NCBI RefSeq assembly: GCF_014206815.1 | Contig: NZ_JACHNP010000001.1 | Span: forward strand, 2,570,420 to 2,634,419 | From: Xanthomonas sp. F10 | Lineage (GTDB): Bacteria; Pseudomonadota; Gammaproteobacteria; Xanthomonadales; Xanthomonadaceae | Direction: 5' to 3' | DNA length: 64,000 bases | In this document: positions 29,717-39,175 of the stretch, piece by piece | Layout of the letters: the number at the start of each line of letters is the position of its first letter | Numbering within the stretch: the stretch's first letter is position 1 | Program-made: the position numbers and the translations under genes | Notes under the pieces: model-generated | The model's input: only the letters and a program-made list of their open reading frames with translations | Database searches by the model: none | What the model was told of the DNA's origin: nothing

Positions 29717-30025
29717 CTACTTCCCCGGCACCGTAAACATCACCACCACATTCCCCGGCGCCTGCTTGAAGCGCGTCGCCACCGAGGCCGTGCTGAGTTG
29801 CACGATCTGCTCCAACGGCTTGTGCGGCACGCCCTGGAAGTTGACCGTGACCTGGACCAGCGCGCCGTTGGCCCAGTTGAAGCCGACCATCGGCTTGCTG
29901 CCGACCGATTTCTCCAGATCGGCCGCCACTTCCTGCGAATGCGCGTACGCATTCTTCACCGTGTCGACTGCACCGCATGCGGTGAGCGCCAGCAGCACTG
30001 GCGCGCAAAGAATAAGCAATTTCAT
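29717..30025 (-). CDS. Small lipoprotein
   Basis: A 102-residue protein with a lipoprotein signal peptide: hydrophobic core LLILCAPVLLALTAC with Cys17 as the expected lipidation site, followed by GAVDTVKNAYAHS. The mature part (QVTVNFQGVPHKPLEQIVQL, NVVVMFTVPGK) looks like a small alpha-beta fold. The family is unknown to me. It starts 23 bases after the stop of the upstream S9 peptidase gene and is likely cotranscribed with it. Residue +2 is glycine rather than aspartate, which by the usual rule favours outer-membrane sorting. Confidence 0.78.
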   Translation of the reverse strand: MKLLILCAPVLLALTACGAVDTVKNAYAHSQEVAADLEKSVGSKPMVGFNWANGALVQVTVNFQGVPHKPLEQIVQLSTASVATRFKQAPGNVVVMFTVPGK

Positions 30026-30048
30026 CGTGCGCCCCCGGGGTCATCGCG

Positions 30049-32562
30049 CTAGTGCTTCTGTGCCGTCGCGGTCGCCGACGCCGCACGCGGCGGCGCCTGC
30101 TTCACATAACGATCGAACCACTCCAGCATTTCCGCCACCACGTCCTCGTTGGACTCGCGCGCGGTGTACCAGTGCGGTTCGAACGGCAGCAGCACCAGCC
30201 GCGCGGTGCCGCCGAGGCCGCGGATCGCCTGGAACATGCGCGGGGCCTGGGTGGTCTCGGTGCCGGGATTGGCGTCGTCCATGCCGTGCACCAGCAGCAG
30301 CGGCTCGTTGATCTTGTCGGCGTGGAAGAAGGCCGAGGCCTGCGCGTACACCTCCGGCGCGGCCCAGAACGAGCGCCGCTCGTTCTGGAAACCGAACGGG
30401 GTCAGGGTCTTGTTGTAGCTGCCGCTGGTAGCCACGCCGGCGCGGAACAGGTCGGTGTGCGCCAGCAGGTTGGCCGCCATCAGCGCGCCATGGCTGTGGC
30501 CGGTGACGCCGATGCGGTCGCGGTCGACCACACCCAACTCCACCGCCTTGTCCACCGCCGCCTGGGCGTTCTCCACCAACTGCTGCAGGTACGTGTCGTA
30601 AGCCGTCTTGGGGTCGCCGACGATCGGGAACGCGGCATCGTCGATGATCGCGTAGCCGGCCAGCAGCAGCAGCTGGTAGGAATGCAGGCGGGTGAAGTCG
30701 CGGTCGTTGGCGCCGCTGACCTGGCCGGCCTTGGAGGCATCGGCGTAGTCCAGCGGATAGGCGTAGAGGATCGCCGGCACCCGCGTGCCTTCCTTGTAGC
30801 CGGGCGGCGTGTACAGGGTGAAGGACAGTTCCACCCCGTCCTTGCGCTTGTAGGTCACCAGGCGCTTCTTGATCTGCCGCACCACCGGGGTCGGGTCGGG
30901 GAAGCGGGTCACCGGCGCCAGGGTGGAGGCGACCACCGCCTCGCCCGCCGCCGCTGCCGGCTGCGCCTGGCCCAGCGTGCGCAGGTAGACGTTGGGCGGA
31001 TCGTTCGGCGACTGCCGCCAGGTCAGCAGACGGGTGGTGTCGTCGCCGGCGAACCCGGCAAAGGCTTCGTCGACGTCGGCGCCGCTGCGGAACAGGCGCT
31101 GGGTCTTGCCGCTCGCCAGCTCGTAGCGGTCCAGGAACGGCCGGTCGCCAGCCGGCGTGGCGCCCTGCCCGCTCAGGAACAGCGCGCCGTTGTCCTCGCG
31201 CAGCACGTACTCGCCGTTGGCCAGGCGACGCAGCTCGGGGGTGCCGGGATCGGCGTAGAGGTCGTCGGTGGACAGGTCGAACAGCACCCGCCCGGCGCTG
31301 CCGGGACGGTCCGCGTCGAGCAGCGTGGTGCGACGCCAGTGGCGGTTCTCGTCGTCCTCGTCCAGCAGCACCTGGCCCCCCTGCGCGAACCAGCTCAGGC
31401 CGGCGTAGCGCTGGGTCACCTTGGCCAGTTCGCGCGGCTTGCCGGTGAACGGCGCCGACAGGGTCAGCAGCTTGTCGCGGGCAGGAACATTCGTCTTCCA
31501 GTCGCCACCGTCCAGGGCCTCGGCCCAGACCAAGGTGGCCGGCTGGTTGGCGCGCCAGCCGTAGGCACGCGGCCCGGTCGGCACGCCGTGCACCGGCACG
31601 CGGTCGGCCACCGGCAGGTTCGCCAGCACCCGCTCGCTGCCGTCGGCCAGGTCCAGCACCGCCACGTCGTGGGCGAAGCGGCCATAGGTGGTGACATAGG
31701 AGTACGGGCGCTGCAGGCGCTCCACGCGCACGTGGCGGCCGTCCGGCGCGCCGTCGACCACCGAGTACACCGCCGGCTTGCCGACCGTGCGCAGCTTGCC
31801 GCTGGCAGCATCCACGGTGACCAGTTGCGACGTGGCGTAGTAGGCGAACTGCGCCTCGTCCTCGGGGCTGGACAGAGTGTCGCGGGCCTCGTAGGTGCTG
31901 CTCTCGCCCTTGCCGCGGATCGCTTCCTTGACCTCCGGCCCCGGCGGCACCGCTGCCTTCACCGGTGCCGGGCCGAGGTCCTGGGGCACCGTGCGTACCA
32001 GCAACGTATCGCTGCCGCCCAGCCACTGGATCTCGCCGCCCAGCACCGGGTTGAGCTGCACACCGTCGATGCGCCGCACCGCGCCGGTGGCGACGTCGCC
32101 CAGCCACAGCTCGACGCGGTCGGCGGCGGTGTTGTTGAAGGCGAAGCGGCGCCCGTCCGGCGACCACACCGGCTGCGCCGGGCAGGCGCCGGCCGGCAGG
32201 GTCACCGCGGTCTGCTTGCCGCTGGCCACGTCGACCAGGCTGAAGCCGTCCAGGCAGGCGCGGATGCCGTAGCCGTTGGACATGTCGTGGCGGGCATGGG
32301 TGCGCGGCTCCACGCGCACCCCGGCCAGTTTCAGGTACGGCTCGGCGACGCGCGCGATCGGCGGGTAGGCCTGGCGCTCGACCAGCAGCAGGGTGCGGCC
32401 GGTCGGGTCCAGCCGCGGCGACGGATTGAGCGGGGCGCGCATCACGCCGAGCAGCGGCTCGGGCGGCTGCCGATAACCGCTGTCGGCGGTGGCGGCGTGG
32501 GCGGCAACGGGCAACGCACTGGCGAGCGCCAGCGCGCCGATCCAGCGGAACGGCATGAGCAT
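30049..32562 (-). CDS. Exported S9-family prolyl oligopeptidase-like peptidase
   Basis: Serine peptidase of 837 residues with a signal peptide (ALALASALPVAAHA), a beta-propeller-like middle (WSPDGRRFAFNN, VDGAPDGRHVRVERL) and a C-terminal alpha/beta-hydrolase domain. The triad is readable: Ser690 in TGHSHGAL, Asp762 or Asp763 in GMDDANPGT, and His797 in FEPHWYTARE. The GHSHGA nucleophile elbow, rather than GxSYGG, resembles the glutamyl-endopeptidase branch of S9. It acts in the periplasm or outside. AGGGGA lies 8 bases upstream of the chosen ATG; a second ATG 6 bases on is possible. A small lipoprotein gene follows. Confidence 0.88.
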   Translation of the reverse strand: MLMPFRWIGALALASALPVAAHAATADSGYRQPPEPLLGVMRAPLNPSPRLDPTGRTLLLVERQAYPPIARVAEPYLKLAGVRVEPRTHARHDMSNGYGIRACLDGFSLVDVASGKQTAVTLPAGACPAQPVWSPDGRRFAFNNTAADRVELWLGDVATGAVRRIDGVQLNPVLGGEIQWLGGSDTLLVRTVPQDLGPAPVKAAVPPGPEVKEAIRGKGESSTYEARDTLSSPEDEAQFAYYATSQLVTVDAASGKLRTVGKPAVYSVVDGAPDGRHVRVERLQRPYSYVTTYGRFAHDVAVLDLADGSERVLANLPVADRVPVHGVPTGPRAYGWRANQPATLVWAEALDGGDWKTNVPARDKLLTLSAPFTGKPRELAKVTQRYAGLSWFAQGGQVLLDEDDENRHWRRTTLLDADRPGSAGRVLFDLSTDDLYADPGTPELRRLANGEYVLREDNGALFLSGQGATPAGDRPFLDRYELASGKTQRLFRSGADVDEAFAGFAGDDTTRLLTWRQSPNDPPNVYLRTLGQAQPAAAAGEAVVASTLAPVTRFPDPTPVVRQIKKRLVTYKRKDGVELSFTLYTPPGYKEGTRVPAILYAYPLDYADASKAGQVSGANDRDFTRLHSYQLLLLAGYAIIDDAAFPIVGDPKTAYDTYLQQLVENAQAAVDKAVELGVVDRDRIGVTGHSHGALMAANLLAHTDLFRAGVATSGSYNKTLTPFGFQNERRSFWAAPEVYAQASAFFHADKINEPLLLVHGMDDANPGTETTQAPRMFQAIRGLGGTARLVLLPFEPHWYTARESNEDVVAEMLEWFDRYVKQAPPRAASATATAQKH

Positions 32563-32660
32563 GGTCGAAATCCCCTTTCGAATGGCCCCGGCAACCTAGC
32601 ACGGCCGCCGCGCGGCGGCCGAGCGCCGAAGGTCATGCCCTCCCCACCCGGGCGCCGCGC

Positions 32661-33281
32661 TCAGGCCGGTTGCAGCACGTGCTCGGCGGCCAGCGCCGCC
32701 ACCACGCTGGGACGCTGGGCGATACGCGCGGCGTAGGCAGCCAAGGCCGGATACGCGGCCAGCGACAGGCCGAACCGCGGCAGCCAGCCGAGCACGGTGA
32801 ACAGGTAGGCATCAACCACGCTGAAGCGGTCGCCGAGCAGATATGGCCGCGCATGCAGCGCGCTCTCGGCATGGGCATAGCGCTGCAGCAGGCGGGCGGC
32901 GACCGCGGCGCGCCGCTCCGGCGCCAGTCCCGCATCGAACAGCGGCACGCTGCCGGCGTGCAGTTCGCTGTTGATGAAGGCAAGCCACTCGTACAGGCGA
33001 TAGCGCGGCAAGGCGCCTGCGTCCGCGGGCGGCGCCAGCGCCGCCTGCGGGCAGCGATCGGCCAGGTACAGCAGGATCGCCGGCCCCTCGGTCAGCACCT
33101 GGCCATCGTCCAGTTGCAGCGCGGCCACGTAGCCCTTGGGATTGATCGCGAGGAAGTCCTCGCCCTCGGCGGTGCGCTTGCTGCGGTTGTCCACGTGCAC
33201 CAGCCGGAACGGCAACTGCAGTTCGCGCAGCACGATGTGCGGCGCCAGGGAACAGGCGCCAGAAGCGGCATAGAGATGCAT
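32661..33281 (-). CDS. Glutathione S-transferase, beta-class-like
   Basis: Cytoplasmic 206-residue protein with the beta-class features: MHLYAASGACSLAPHIVLRE with Cys10, the INPKGYVAALQLDDG cis-proline loop, LTEGPAILLYLAD, and YEWLAFINSELHAGSVPLF in the C-terminal half. It should detoxify electrophiles with glutathione. The start is fixed by the family N-terminus; longer readings upstream are antisense to nothing and are rejected. It lies 79 bases downstream of a LysR gene in the same orientation, so the regulator may control it, although LysR genes are more often divergent from their targets. Confidence 0.9.
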   Translation of the reverse strand: MHLYAASGACSLAPHIVLRELQLPFRLVHVDNRSKRTAEGEDFLAINPKGYVAALQLDDGQVLTEGPAILLYLADRCPQAALAPPADAGALPRYRLYEWLAFINSELHAGSVPLFDAGLAPERRAAVAARLLQRYAHAESALHARPYLLGDRFSVVDAYLFTVLGWLPRFGLSLAAYPALAAYAARIAQRPSVVAALAAEHVLQPA

Positions 33282-33360
33282 CGAAACGGTCTCGCAGGAA
33301 CGCCGGACAGTCGGCGCGCGCAGTGTGCGCGGCATGGCCGCCTGCGGAGAAACAAGAATG

Positions 33361-34239
33361 TCAGGGCGGGTCAGTAGCGCCGCTAATGGCTTGCACCAGG
33401 AAAGCACGTAACTGCAGTGCGGCAGACGCCGGGTGCGCCGCGGCGACCAGCGCGAAGCGACGCTGCAGCCGCGGCTGCAACGGCAACACCTGCACGCCGT
33501 CGCGCTCGGCCGGCAACACCGACGCCGGCAGCAGGCTGGCGCCCGCGCCGTCGCGCACCAGGGTCCAGGCGCTGGACCAGTCGCGCACCTGCAGGCGCAG
33601 GTCGGCGATCGCCAGTCCGGCGCGTTCGGCCAAGCGCTGCGCATGCAGCCAGCAGCCGCCGGTGGCCAGCACGAACGGCAGCGCCAGCAGCTCCGCCAGG
33701 GCGATATCGCGCGCCTGCGGGCGCGCCAGCGCCGGCGGCAGCGCCGCCAGCCACTCGTCCATGCCGAACACGATGGCATCGCGCTCCGGCGCCGGGTCCA
33801 GCACCACGCCCAGGTCGATCGTGCCTGCCGCCAGCCAGGCTTCGACCTCCTCGTCGCTGCCTTCCAGCCAGACCACGCGCGTGTCCGGATGCGTCCGCTC
33901 GAACGCGCGCAGGCGCGGCGCCAGCCACGGCCGCGACGAGGCGAACCCGGCGACCCGCAGCGAGGCCGCACCCGGTGCATGCTGCGCCCTGGCCAGGGTC
34001 TGGATCTGCCCCAGCTCGGCCAGCATCGCCCGCGCATGCGCCAGCGCACGCACGCCGAACGGGGTCGGCCGGATCCGCCCACGCTCGCGCAGCAGCAGCG
34101 CCGCGCCCAGCACGTGCTCCATCTGCGCGATGGCCTGGCTGGCGCCGGACTGGGTGATGCCGCAGCGCGCAGCACCGGCGCTGATGCTGCCGCATTCGAC
34201 GACGGCGACGTACAACCGCCAGTGGATCAGATTCATCAT
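33361..34239 (-). CDS. LysR-family transcriptional regulator
   Basis: Regulator of 292 residues. The N-terminal helix-turn-helix (VVECGSISAGAARCGITQSGASQAIAQMEHVLGAALL) is standard for the family, followed by a co-inducer domain (LRVAGFASSRPWLAPRLRAFERTHPDTRVVWLEG, then TIDLGVVLDP). The start is preceded by GGGAAG with 8-base spacing. The gene sits immediately after the mdh terminator, with only about 15 bases between terminator and start, and is followed by a GST gene. Its target and inducer are unknown; the downstream GST is the nearest candidate. Confidence 0.88.
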   Translation of the reverse strand: MMNLIHWRLYVAVVECGSISAGAARCGITQSGASQAIAQMEHVLGAALLLRERGRIRPTPFGVRALAHARAMLAELGQIQTLARAQHAPGAASLRVAGFASSRPWLAPRLRAFERTHPDTRVVWLEGSDEEVEAWLAAGTIDLGVVLDPAPERDAIVFGMDEWLAALPPALARPQARDIALAELLALPFVLATGGCWLHAQRLAERAGLAIADLRLQVRDWSSAWTLVRDGAGASLLPASVLPAERDGVQVLPLQPRLQRRFALVAAAHPASAALQLRAFLVQAISGATDPP

Positions 34240-34253
34240 GTTGCGTACTTCCC

Positions 34254-34285
34254 AAAACGCGAAACGCCGGGCGGGGCCCGGCGTT
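34254..34285 (-). terminator. Intrinsic terminator of mdh
   Basis: On the minus strand AACGCCGGG, a 5-base loop and CCCGGCGTT form a perfect 9-base-pair stem followed by TTCGCGTTTTGGG. It begins 27 bases after the mdh stop. The T-run is interrupted, so efficiency may be moderate. Confidence 0.65.
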
Positions 34286-34311
34286 CCGTGACGACGCGAT
34301 CGCGCTGGCGA

Positions 34312-35334
<1,023 letters not shown>

Positions 35335-35712
35335 TCAGTAGACGCGATAGCCCAGCGGCTGCAGGTGCAGGTCCAGGGCGGCGGTGTCGTAGCCTTCGAC
35401 CACGTGCTGGCCGATCACGGTGATCGGCACGCCTTCCAGGCCCAGCGCGGCGGCGGCCTGGCGGCCGGCCTCCTGCTCCACGTCCAGGACCGTGTAGCGG
35501 ACCTGGGCGCGGGCGAAATCGGCCTGTTGCCTGCGGCAGTAGCCGCACCAGTCGGCGGCGAGCATGACGATGCCGTCGTCGCCGGTCAGCCGCCGCGGGT
35601 CGCCGGCGGCCAGCGCGGCCGACGGCGCCGAGGCCGCACCGCGCCACCACGCGTGCACGCCGCCGCCGATCACGAGCAGCAGCAGGCACAACACAAGGGG
35701 GCGCATCGTCAT
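35335..35712 (-). CDS. Membrane-anchored glutaredoxin/thioredoxin-like protein
   Basis: Small 125-residue protein. An N-terminal hydrophobic stretch (PLVLCLLLLVIGGGVHAWW) should anchor it in, or export it across, the inner membrane. The thioredoxin-fold motif ADWCGYCRRQQADF follows, with redox cysteines Cys56 and Cys59, and the typical VPITVIGQHVVEGYD with the cis-proline. It probably acts as a thiol-disulfide oxidoreductase on the periplasmic side. It lies just upstream of mdh in the same direction. An alternative start two codons later would not change the picture. Confidence 0.8.
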   Translation of the reverse strand: MTMRPLVLCLLLLVIGGGVHAWWRGAASAPSAALAAGDPRRLTGDDGIVMLAADWCGYCRRQQADFARAQVRYTVLDVEQEAGRQAAAALGLEGVPITVIGQHVVEGYDTAALDLHLQPLGYRVY

Positions 35713-35802
35713 CGGCGGTCGGGTGCGGCAATCAACCGGGAAATGGTAGCACGTAGGGTCCGCGCGCCCGGCCCTGCGACCGGGCGCGCGGACAGCGCCG
35801 GA

Positions 35803-36297
35803 TCAGGCGTCGAGCGTGCGGTTCCACTCGGCGACGCGATCGGCCTTGGCCGCCAGCACCGCCTCGGCGTCGCCTTCGATGGTGATCTTGTTGATCACGT
35901 CGCCCTGGGCGACGCTGTCGACCACGTCCAGGCCCTCGAGCACCTTGCCGAACACGGTGTGCTTGCCGTCCAGCCACGGGGTGGCGACGTGGGTGATGAA
36001 GAACTGGCTGCCGTTGGTGCTGGGGCCGGCATTGGCCATGGACAGCACGCCGCGGTCGTGACGCACGCCGTTGTTGGTCTCGTCCTCGAAGCGGTAGCCC
36101 GGGCCGCCGCGGCCGGAGCCTTCCGGGCAACCGCCCTGGATCATGAAGTCGGCGATCACGCGGTGGAAGTTCAGCCCGTCGTAGAAGCCGCGCTTGGCCA
36201 GGTTCACGAAGTTGGCCACGGTCAGCGGGGCCTTGTCGGGATACAGCTCGATCTTGATCGGGCCGCGGGCGGTGTCGAAATGGGCGATCAGGGACAT
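35803..36297 (-). CDS. ppiB: Peptidyl-prolyl cis-trans isomerase, cyclophilin type
   Basis: Cytoplasmic cyclophilin of 164 residues that speeds prolyl isomerisation during folding. No signal peptide is present. The cyclophilin motifs [39 protein letters not shown] and [12 protein letters not shown] are intact, including the arginine, phenylalanine and glutamine of the active site. The start at 36297 gives the usual N-terminus MSLIAHFDT; a longer in-frame start at 36324 is unlikely. It is divergent from typA with about 200 bases between starts. Confidence 0.95.
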   Translation of the reverse strand: MSLIAHFDTARGPIKIELYPDKAPLTVANFVNLAKRGFYDGLNFHRVIADFMIQGGCPEGSGRGGPGYRFEDETNNGVRHDRGVLSMANAGPSTNGSQFFITHVATPWLDGKHTVFGKVLEGLDVVDSVAQGDVINKITIEGDAEAVLAAKADRVAEWNRTLDA

Positions 36298-36496
36298 GGG
36301 ATTCCTTGGAAACGGGGGCGTCATGAGGGGCGCATAGGATACACGGCGCCTCGTTCAGGCTTCGCCCGTGCCCGCCGCCGGCGCCTGAACGGGCCCGCCC
36401 GGCCCACCGCCTCCGGGCGCCGGCAGGCGCCACGGGATCCGGGTATACTAGGTGGCTTCCTTTCCTCCCTTCTGGCGCCGGCTGGCCCCCTTTCGC

Positions 36497-38326
36497 ATGT
36501 CCATCGAAAATCTTCGCAATATCGCCATCGTCGCCCACGTCGACCACGGCAAGACCACCCTCGTCGACTGCCTGCTGAAGCAGTCCGGCACCCTGTCCGA
36601 GCGCACGGTGCTGGCCGAGCGCGTGATGGACAGCAACGACCAGGAAAAGGAACGCGGCATCACCATCCTGGCCAAGAACACCGCCATCACCTGGCAGGGC
36701 AACCGCATCAACATCGTCGACACCCCCGGACACGCCGACTTCGGCGGCGAGGTGGAGCGCGTGCTGTCGATGGTGGACACCGTGCTGATCCTGGTCGACG
36801 CGATGGACGGCCCGATGCCGCAGACCCGTTTCGTGACCCAGAAGGCGTTCGCGATGGGCTTCAAGCCGATCGTGGTGGTCAACAAGATCGACCGCCCCGG
36901 CGCGCGCCCGGACTGGGTGATCGACCAGGTGTTCGACCTGTTCGACAAGCTCGGCGCCACCAACGAGCAGCTCGACTTCCCGATCGTCTACACCTCGGCG
37001 CTGAACGGCTACGCCTCGCTGGACGACAGCGTGCGCGACGGCGACATGACCCCGCTGTACGAAGCGATCATGCAGCACGCGCCGAAGCCGGACGTGGATC
37101 CGGACGGCCCGTTCCAGATGCGCATCAGCCAGCTGGACTACAACAACTTCGTCGGCGTGATCGGCATCGGCCGCATCCAGCGCGGCGTGCTGAAGAAGAA
37201 CATGCCGGTGGCGGTGATCGACCGCGAAGGCAAGAAGCGCCAGGGCAAGGTGCTGCAGGTGCTGGGCTTCCTGGGCCTGGAGCGCATCGAGCAGGACAGC
37301 GCGCAGGCCGGCGACATCGTCGCCATCTCCGGCATCCAGGAACTGACCATTTCCGACACCGTCTGCGCGCTGGAAGCCCCCGAGGCGCTGCCGCCGCTGA
37401 CCGTGGACGAGCCGACCATCTCGATGACCTTCCAGGTCAACAACTCGCCGTTCGCCGGCAACAAGGACCTGTCCGGCGGTAAGTTCCTGACCAGCCGCCA
37501 GCTCAAGGATCGGCTGGAGCGCGAGACCGTGCACAACGTGGCGCTGAAGGTGCAGCAGCTGGAAGATGCCGACAAGTTCCTGGTGTCCGGCCGCGGCGAG
37601 CTGCACTTGTCGGTGTTGATCGAGAACATGCGTCGCGAAGGCTTCGAACTGGCCGTGTCGCGCCCGGAAGTGATCATCAAGGAGATCGACGGGCAGCTGA
37701 TGGAGCCGGTCGAGCAGCTGGTGGTGGACATCGAAGAGCAGCACCAGGGCGGCGTGATGGAGAAGCTGGGCATCCGCAAGGGCCAGCTCAAGAACATGGA
37801 GCCGGACGGCAAGGGCCGCGTGCGCCTGGACTACATGATCCCGGCGCGTGGCCTGATCGGCTTCCAGAACGAGTTCCGCACCCTGACCCAGGGTTCGGGC
37901 CTGCTGTTCCACGTGTTCGACCACTACGGCCCGAAGGAACAGGGCGCCATCGCCAAGCGCCAGAACGGCGTGATGATCGCCAACGCGCCGGGCGCCACCC
38001 CCGCCTACGCGCTGGGTCCGCTGGAAGAGCGCGGCCGCCTGTTTGCCGCCGAGGGCGACAACGTGTATGAAGGACAGCTGGTCGGCATCCACTCCAAGGA
38101 CAACGACCTGACCGTCAACGCGATCAAGACCAAGCCGCTGACCAATATGCGTGCCTCGGGCAAGGACGATGCGATCAAGCTGACCCCGGCGATCAAGTAC
38201 ACGCTGGAGCAGGCGCTGGACTTCATCGAGGACGACGAACTGGTCGAAGTCACCCCGAAGGAGATCCGCTTGCGCAAGAAGCACCTGACCGAAAACGAGC
38301 GCAAGCGCGCCGGCCGCGCGGGCTGA
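36497..38326 (+). CDS. typA: Ribosome-associated GTPase TypA/BipA
   Basis: Translational GTPase of 609 residues, EF-G related, that binds ribosomes and supports stress and cold adaptation. The G1 motif AHVDHGKTT, the G3 DTPGHADF and the G4 NKIDRPGAR are in order, followed by elongation-factor-like domains and the BipA C-terminal domain. The start [19 protein letters not shown] is the family start; an earlier in-frame ATG at 36452 is rejected. A TATACT at 36444-36449 could be its minus-10 box, although no good minus-35 was seen. A small membrane protein gene follows after 16 bases. Confidence 0.97.
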   Translation: MSIENLRNIAIVAHVDHGKTTLVDCLLKQSGTLSERTVLAERVMDSNDQEKERGITILAKNTAITWQGNRINIVDTPGHADFGGEVERVLSMVDTVLILVDAMDGPMPQTRFVTQKAFAMGFKPIVVVNKIDRPGARPDWVIDQVFDLFDKLGATNEQLDFPIVYTSALNGYASLDDSVRDGDMTPLYEAIMQHAPKPDVDPDGPFQMRISQLDYNNFVGVIGIGRIQRGVLKKNMPVAVIDREGKKRQGKVLQVLGFLGLERIEQDSAQAGDIVAISGIQELTISDTVCALEAPEALPPLTVDEPTISMTFQVNNSPFAGNKDLSGGKFLTSRQLKDRLERETVHNVALKVQQLEDADKFLVSGRGELHLSVLIENMRREGFELAVSRPEVIIKEIDGQLMEPVEQLVVDIEEQHQGGVMEKLGIRKGQLKNMEPDGKGRVRLDYMIPARGLIGFQNEFRTLTQGSGLLFHVFDHYGPKEQGAIAKRQNGVMIANAPGATPAYALGPLEERGRLFAAEGDNVYEGQLVGIHSKDNDLTVNAIKTKPLTNMRASGKDDAIKLTPAIKYTLEQALDFIEDDELVEVTPKEIRLRKKHLTENERKRAGRAG

Positions 38327-38342
38327 GCGGCAGCGCACGCCC

Positions 38343-38828
38343 ATGGCCGCCGACAAGGCGTACAACCCGGATCCGCATGCGCATCCGGGCCTGCACCTGA
38401 TCGCACTGCTGGAGGCCGGCAAGGGCCTGCTCGCGGTGCTGGCGGCCACGGGGCTGGAACTGATGGGTCCGGCCCCGCTGCGCGCGGGGGTGGACAAACT
38501 GATCGTGCGCTTCAGCCTGGACCCGGACCACGGTGCCCTGCCCTCGCTGCTGACCATGATCAGCCCCGGGGCGGTGCACCTGGCCGCCGCCGGCATGCTC
38601 GCCTACGGCGTGCTGCACCTCATCGAGGCCTGGGGCCTGTGGCGCGCCAAGGCCTGGGCCTCGCTGCTGGGCTGCGTCTCCGCGGCCATCTACCTGCCGT
38701 TCGACGTGTACGCGATCGTGCGCCACCCCGGCTGGGCGTCGTGGGCGGTGCTGGCGATCAATCTCGCCGTGGTCGGCATCCTGGCCCGCGACCTGGTGCG
38801 GCGCCGGCGGCATCCTCCCGCCGCCTGA
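38343..38828 (+). CDS. DUF2127-type small membrane protein
   Basis: Integral inner-membrane protein of 161 residues with four hydrophobic segments (LHLIALLEAGKGLLAVLAATGL, AVHLAAAGMLAYGVLHLIEAWGLW, WASLLGCVSAAIYLPFDVYAIV, WAVLAINLAVVGILARDLV). The LEAGKG and IEAWGLW...WA pattern resembles the DUF2127 family, whose function is unknown. It starts 16 bases after typA and is probably cotranscribed. The N-terminal MAADKAYNPDPHAHPG is polar and cytoplasmic by the positive-inside rule. Confidence 0.75.
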   Translation: MAADKAYNPDPHAHPGLHLIALLEAGKGLLAVLAATGLELMGPAPLRAGVDKLIVRFSLDPDHGALPSLLTMISPGAVHLAAAGMLAYGVLHLIEAWGLWRAKAWASLLGCVSAAIYLPFDVYAIVRHPGWASWAVLAINLAVVGILARDLVRRRRHPPAA

Positions 38829-39175
38829 TCTACACCGCATCCCTGTCACGGCGGCCAACACCGTGACGCCCCCGACGTGCATCCACCTGATGACCGCCTC
38901 GCCACACCACGGGGTCGGCGGACATGCCGTTGGCGCCCCCTCCTGATGGGCAGACCGCATTGGCCGACACATGCCCACCAATGGATCTGTGATGTTCTCC
39001 ACGGGACTTCTGGGCGCGCTCCCCGCAACGCGATTTCCCCCCGGCCACGACACGCAAATGTCTACAGAATTATCCACTTCGGTCGATTCTAACCCTTGAC
39101 AAGTTCCGGGCGCCCCGGAAAAACGCGCCACTATCGATAGATAGGTGGCGGACAATCACCACAGGGGAATAGACG
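38829..39175. promoter_or_regulatory. Upstream region of the protease-lectin gene
   Basis: No gene is seen in this 347-base gap. TTGACA, a perfect minus-35 hexamer, lies at 39096-39101, but no good minus-10 follows at 16-18 bases. Two dyads come next: TTCCGGG-CGC-CCCGGAA (39104-39120) and the palindrome CTATCGATAG (39131-39140). They sit where an operator would be expected, 35-70 bases before the ATG at 39176. The ribosome-binding site is weak (AGGGGAAT). Confidence 0.4.
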
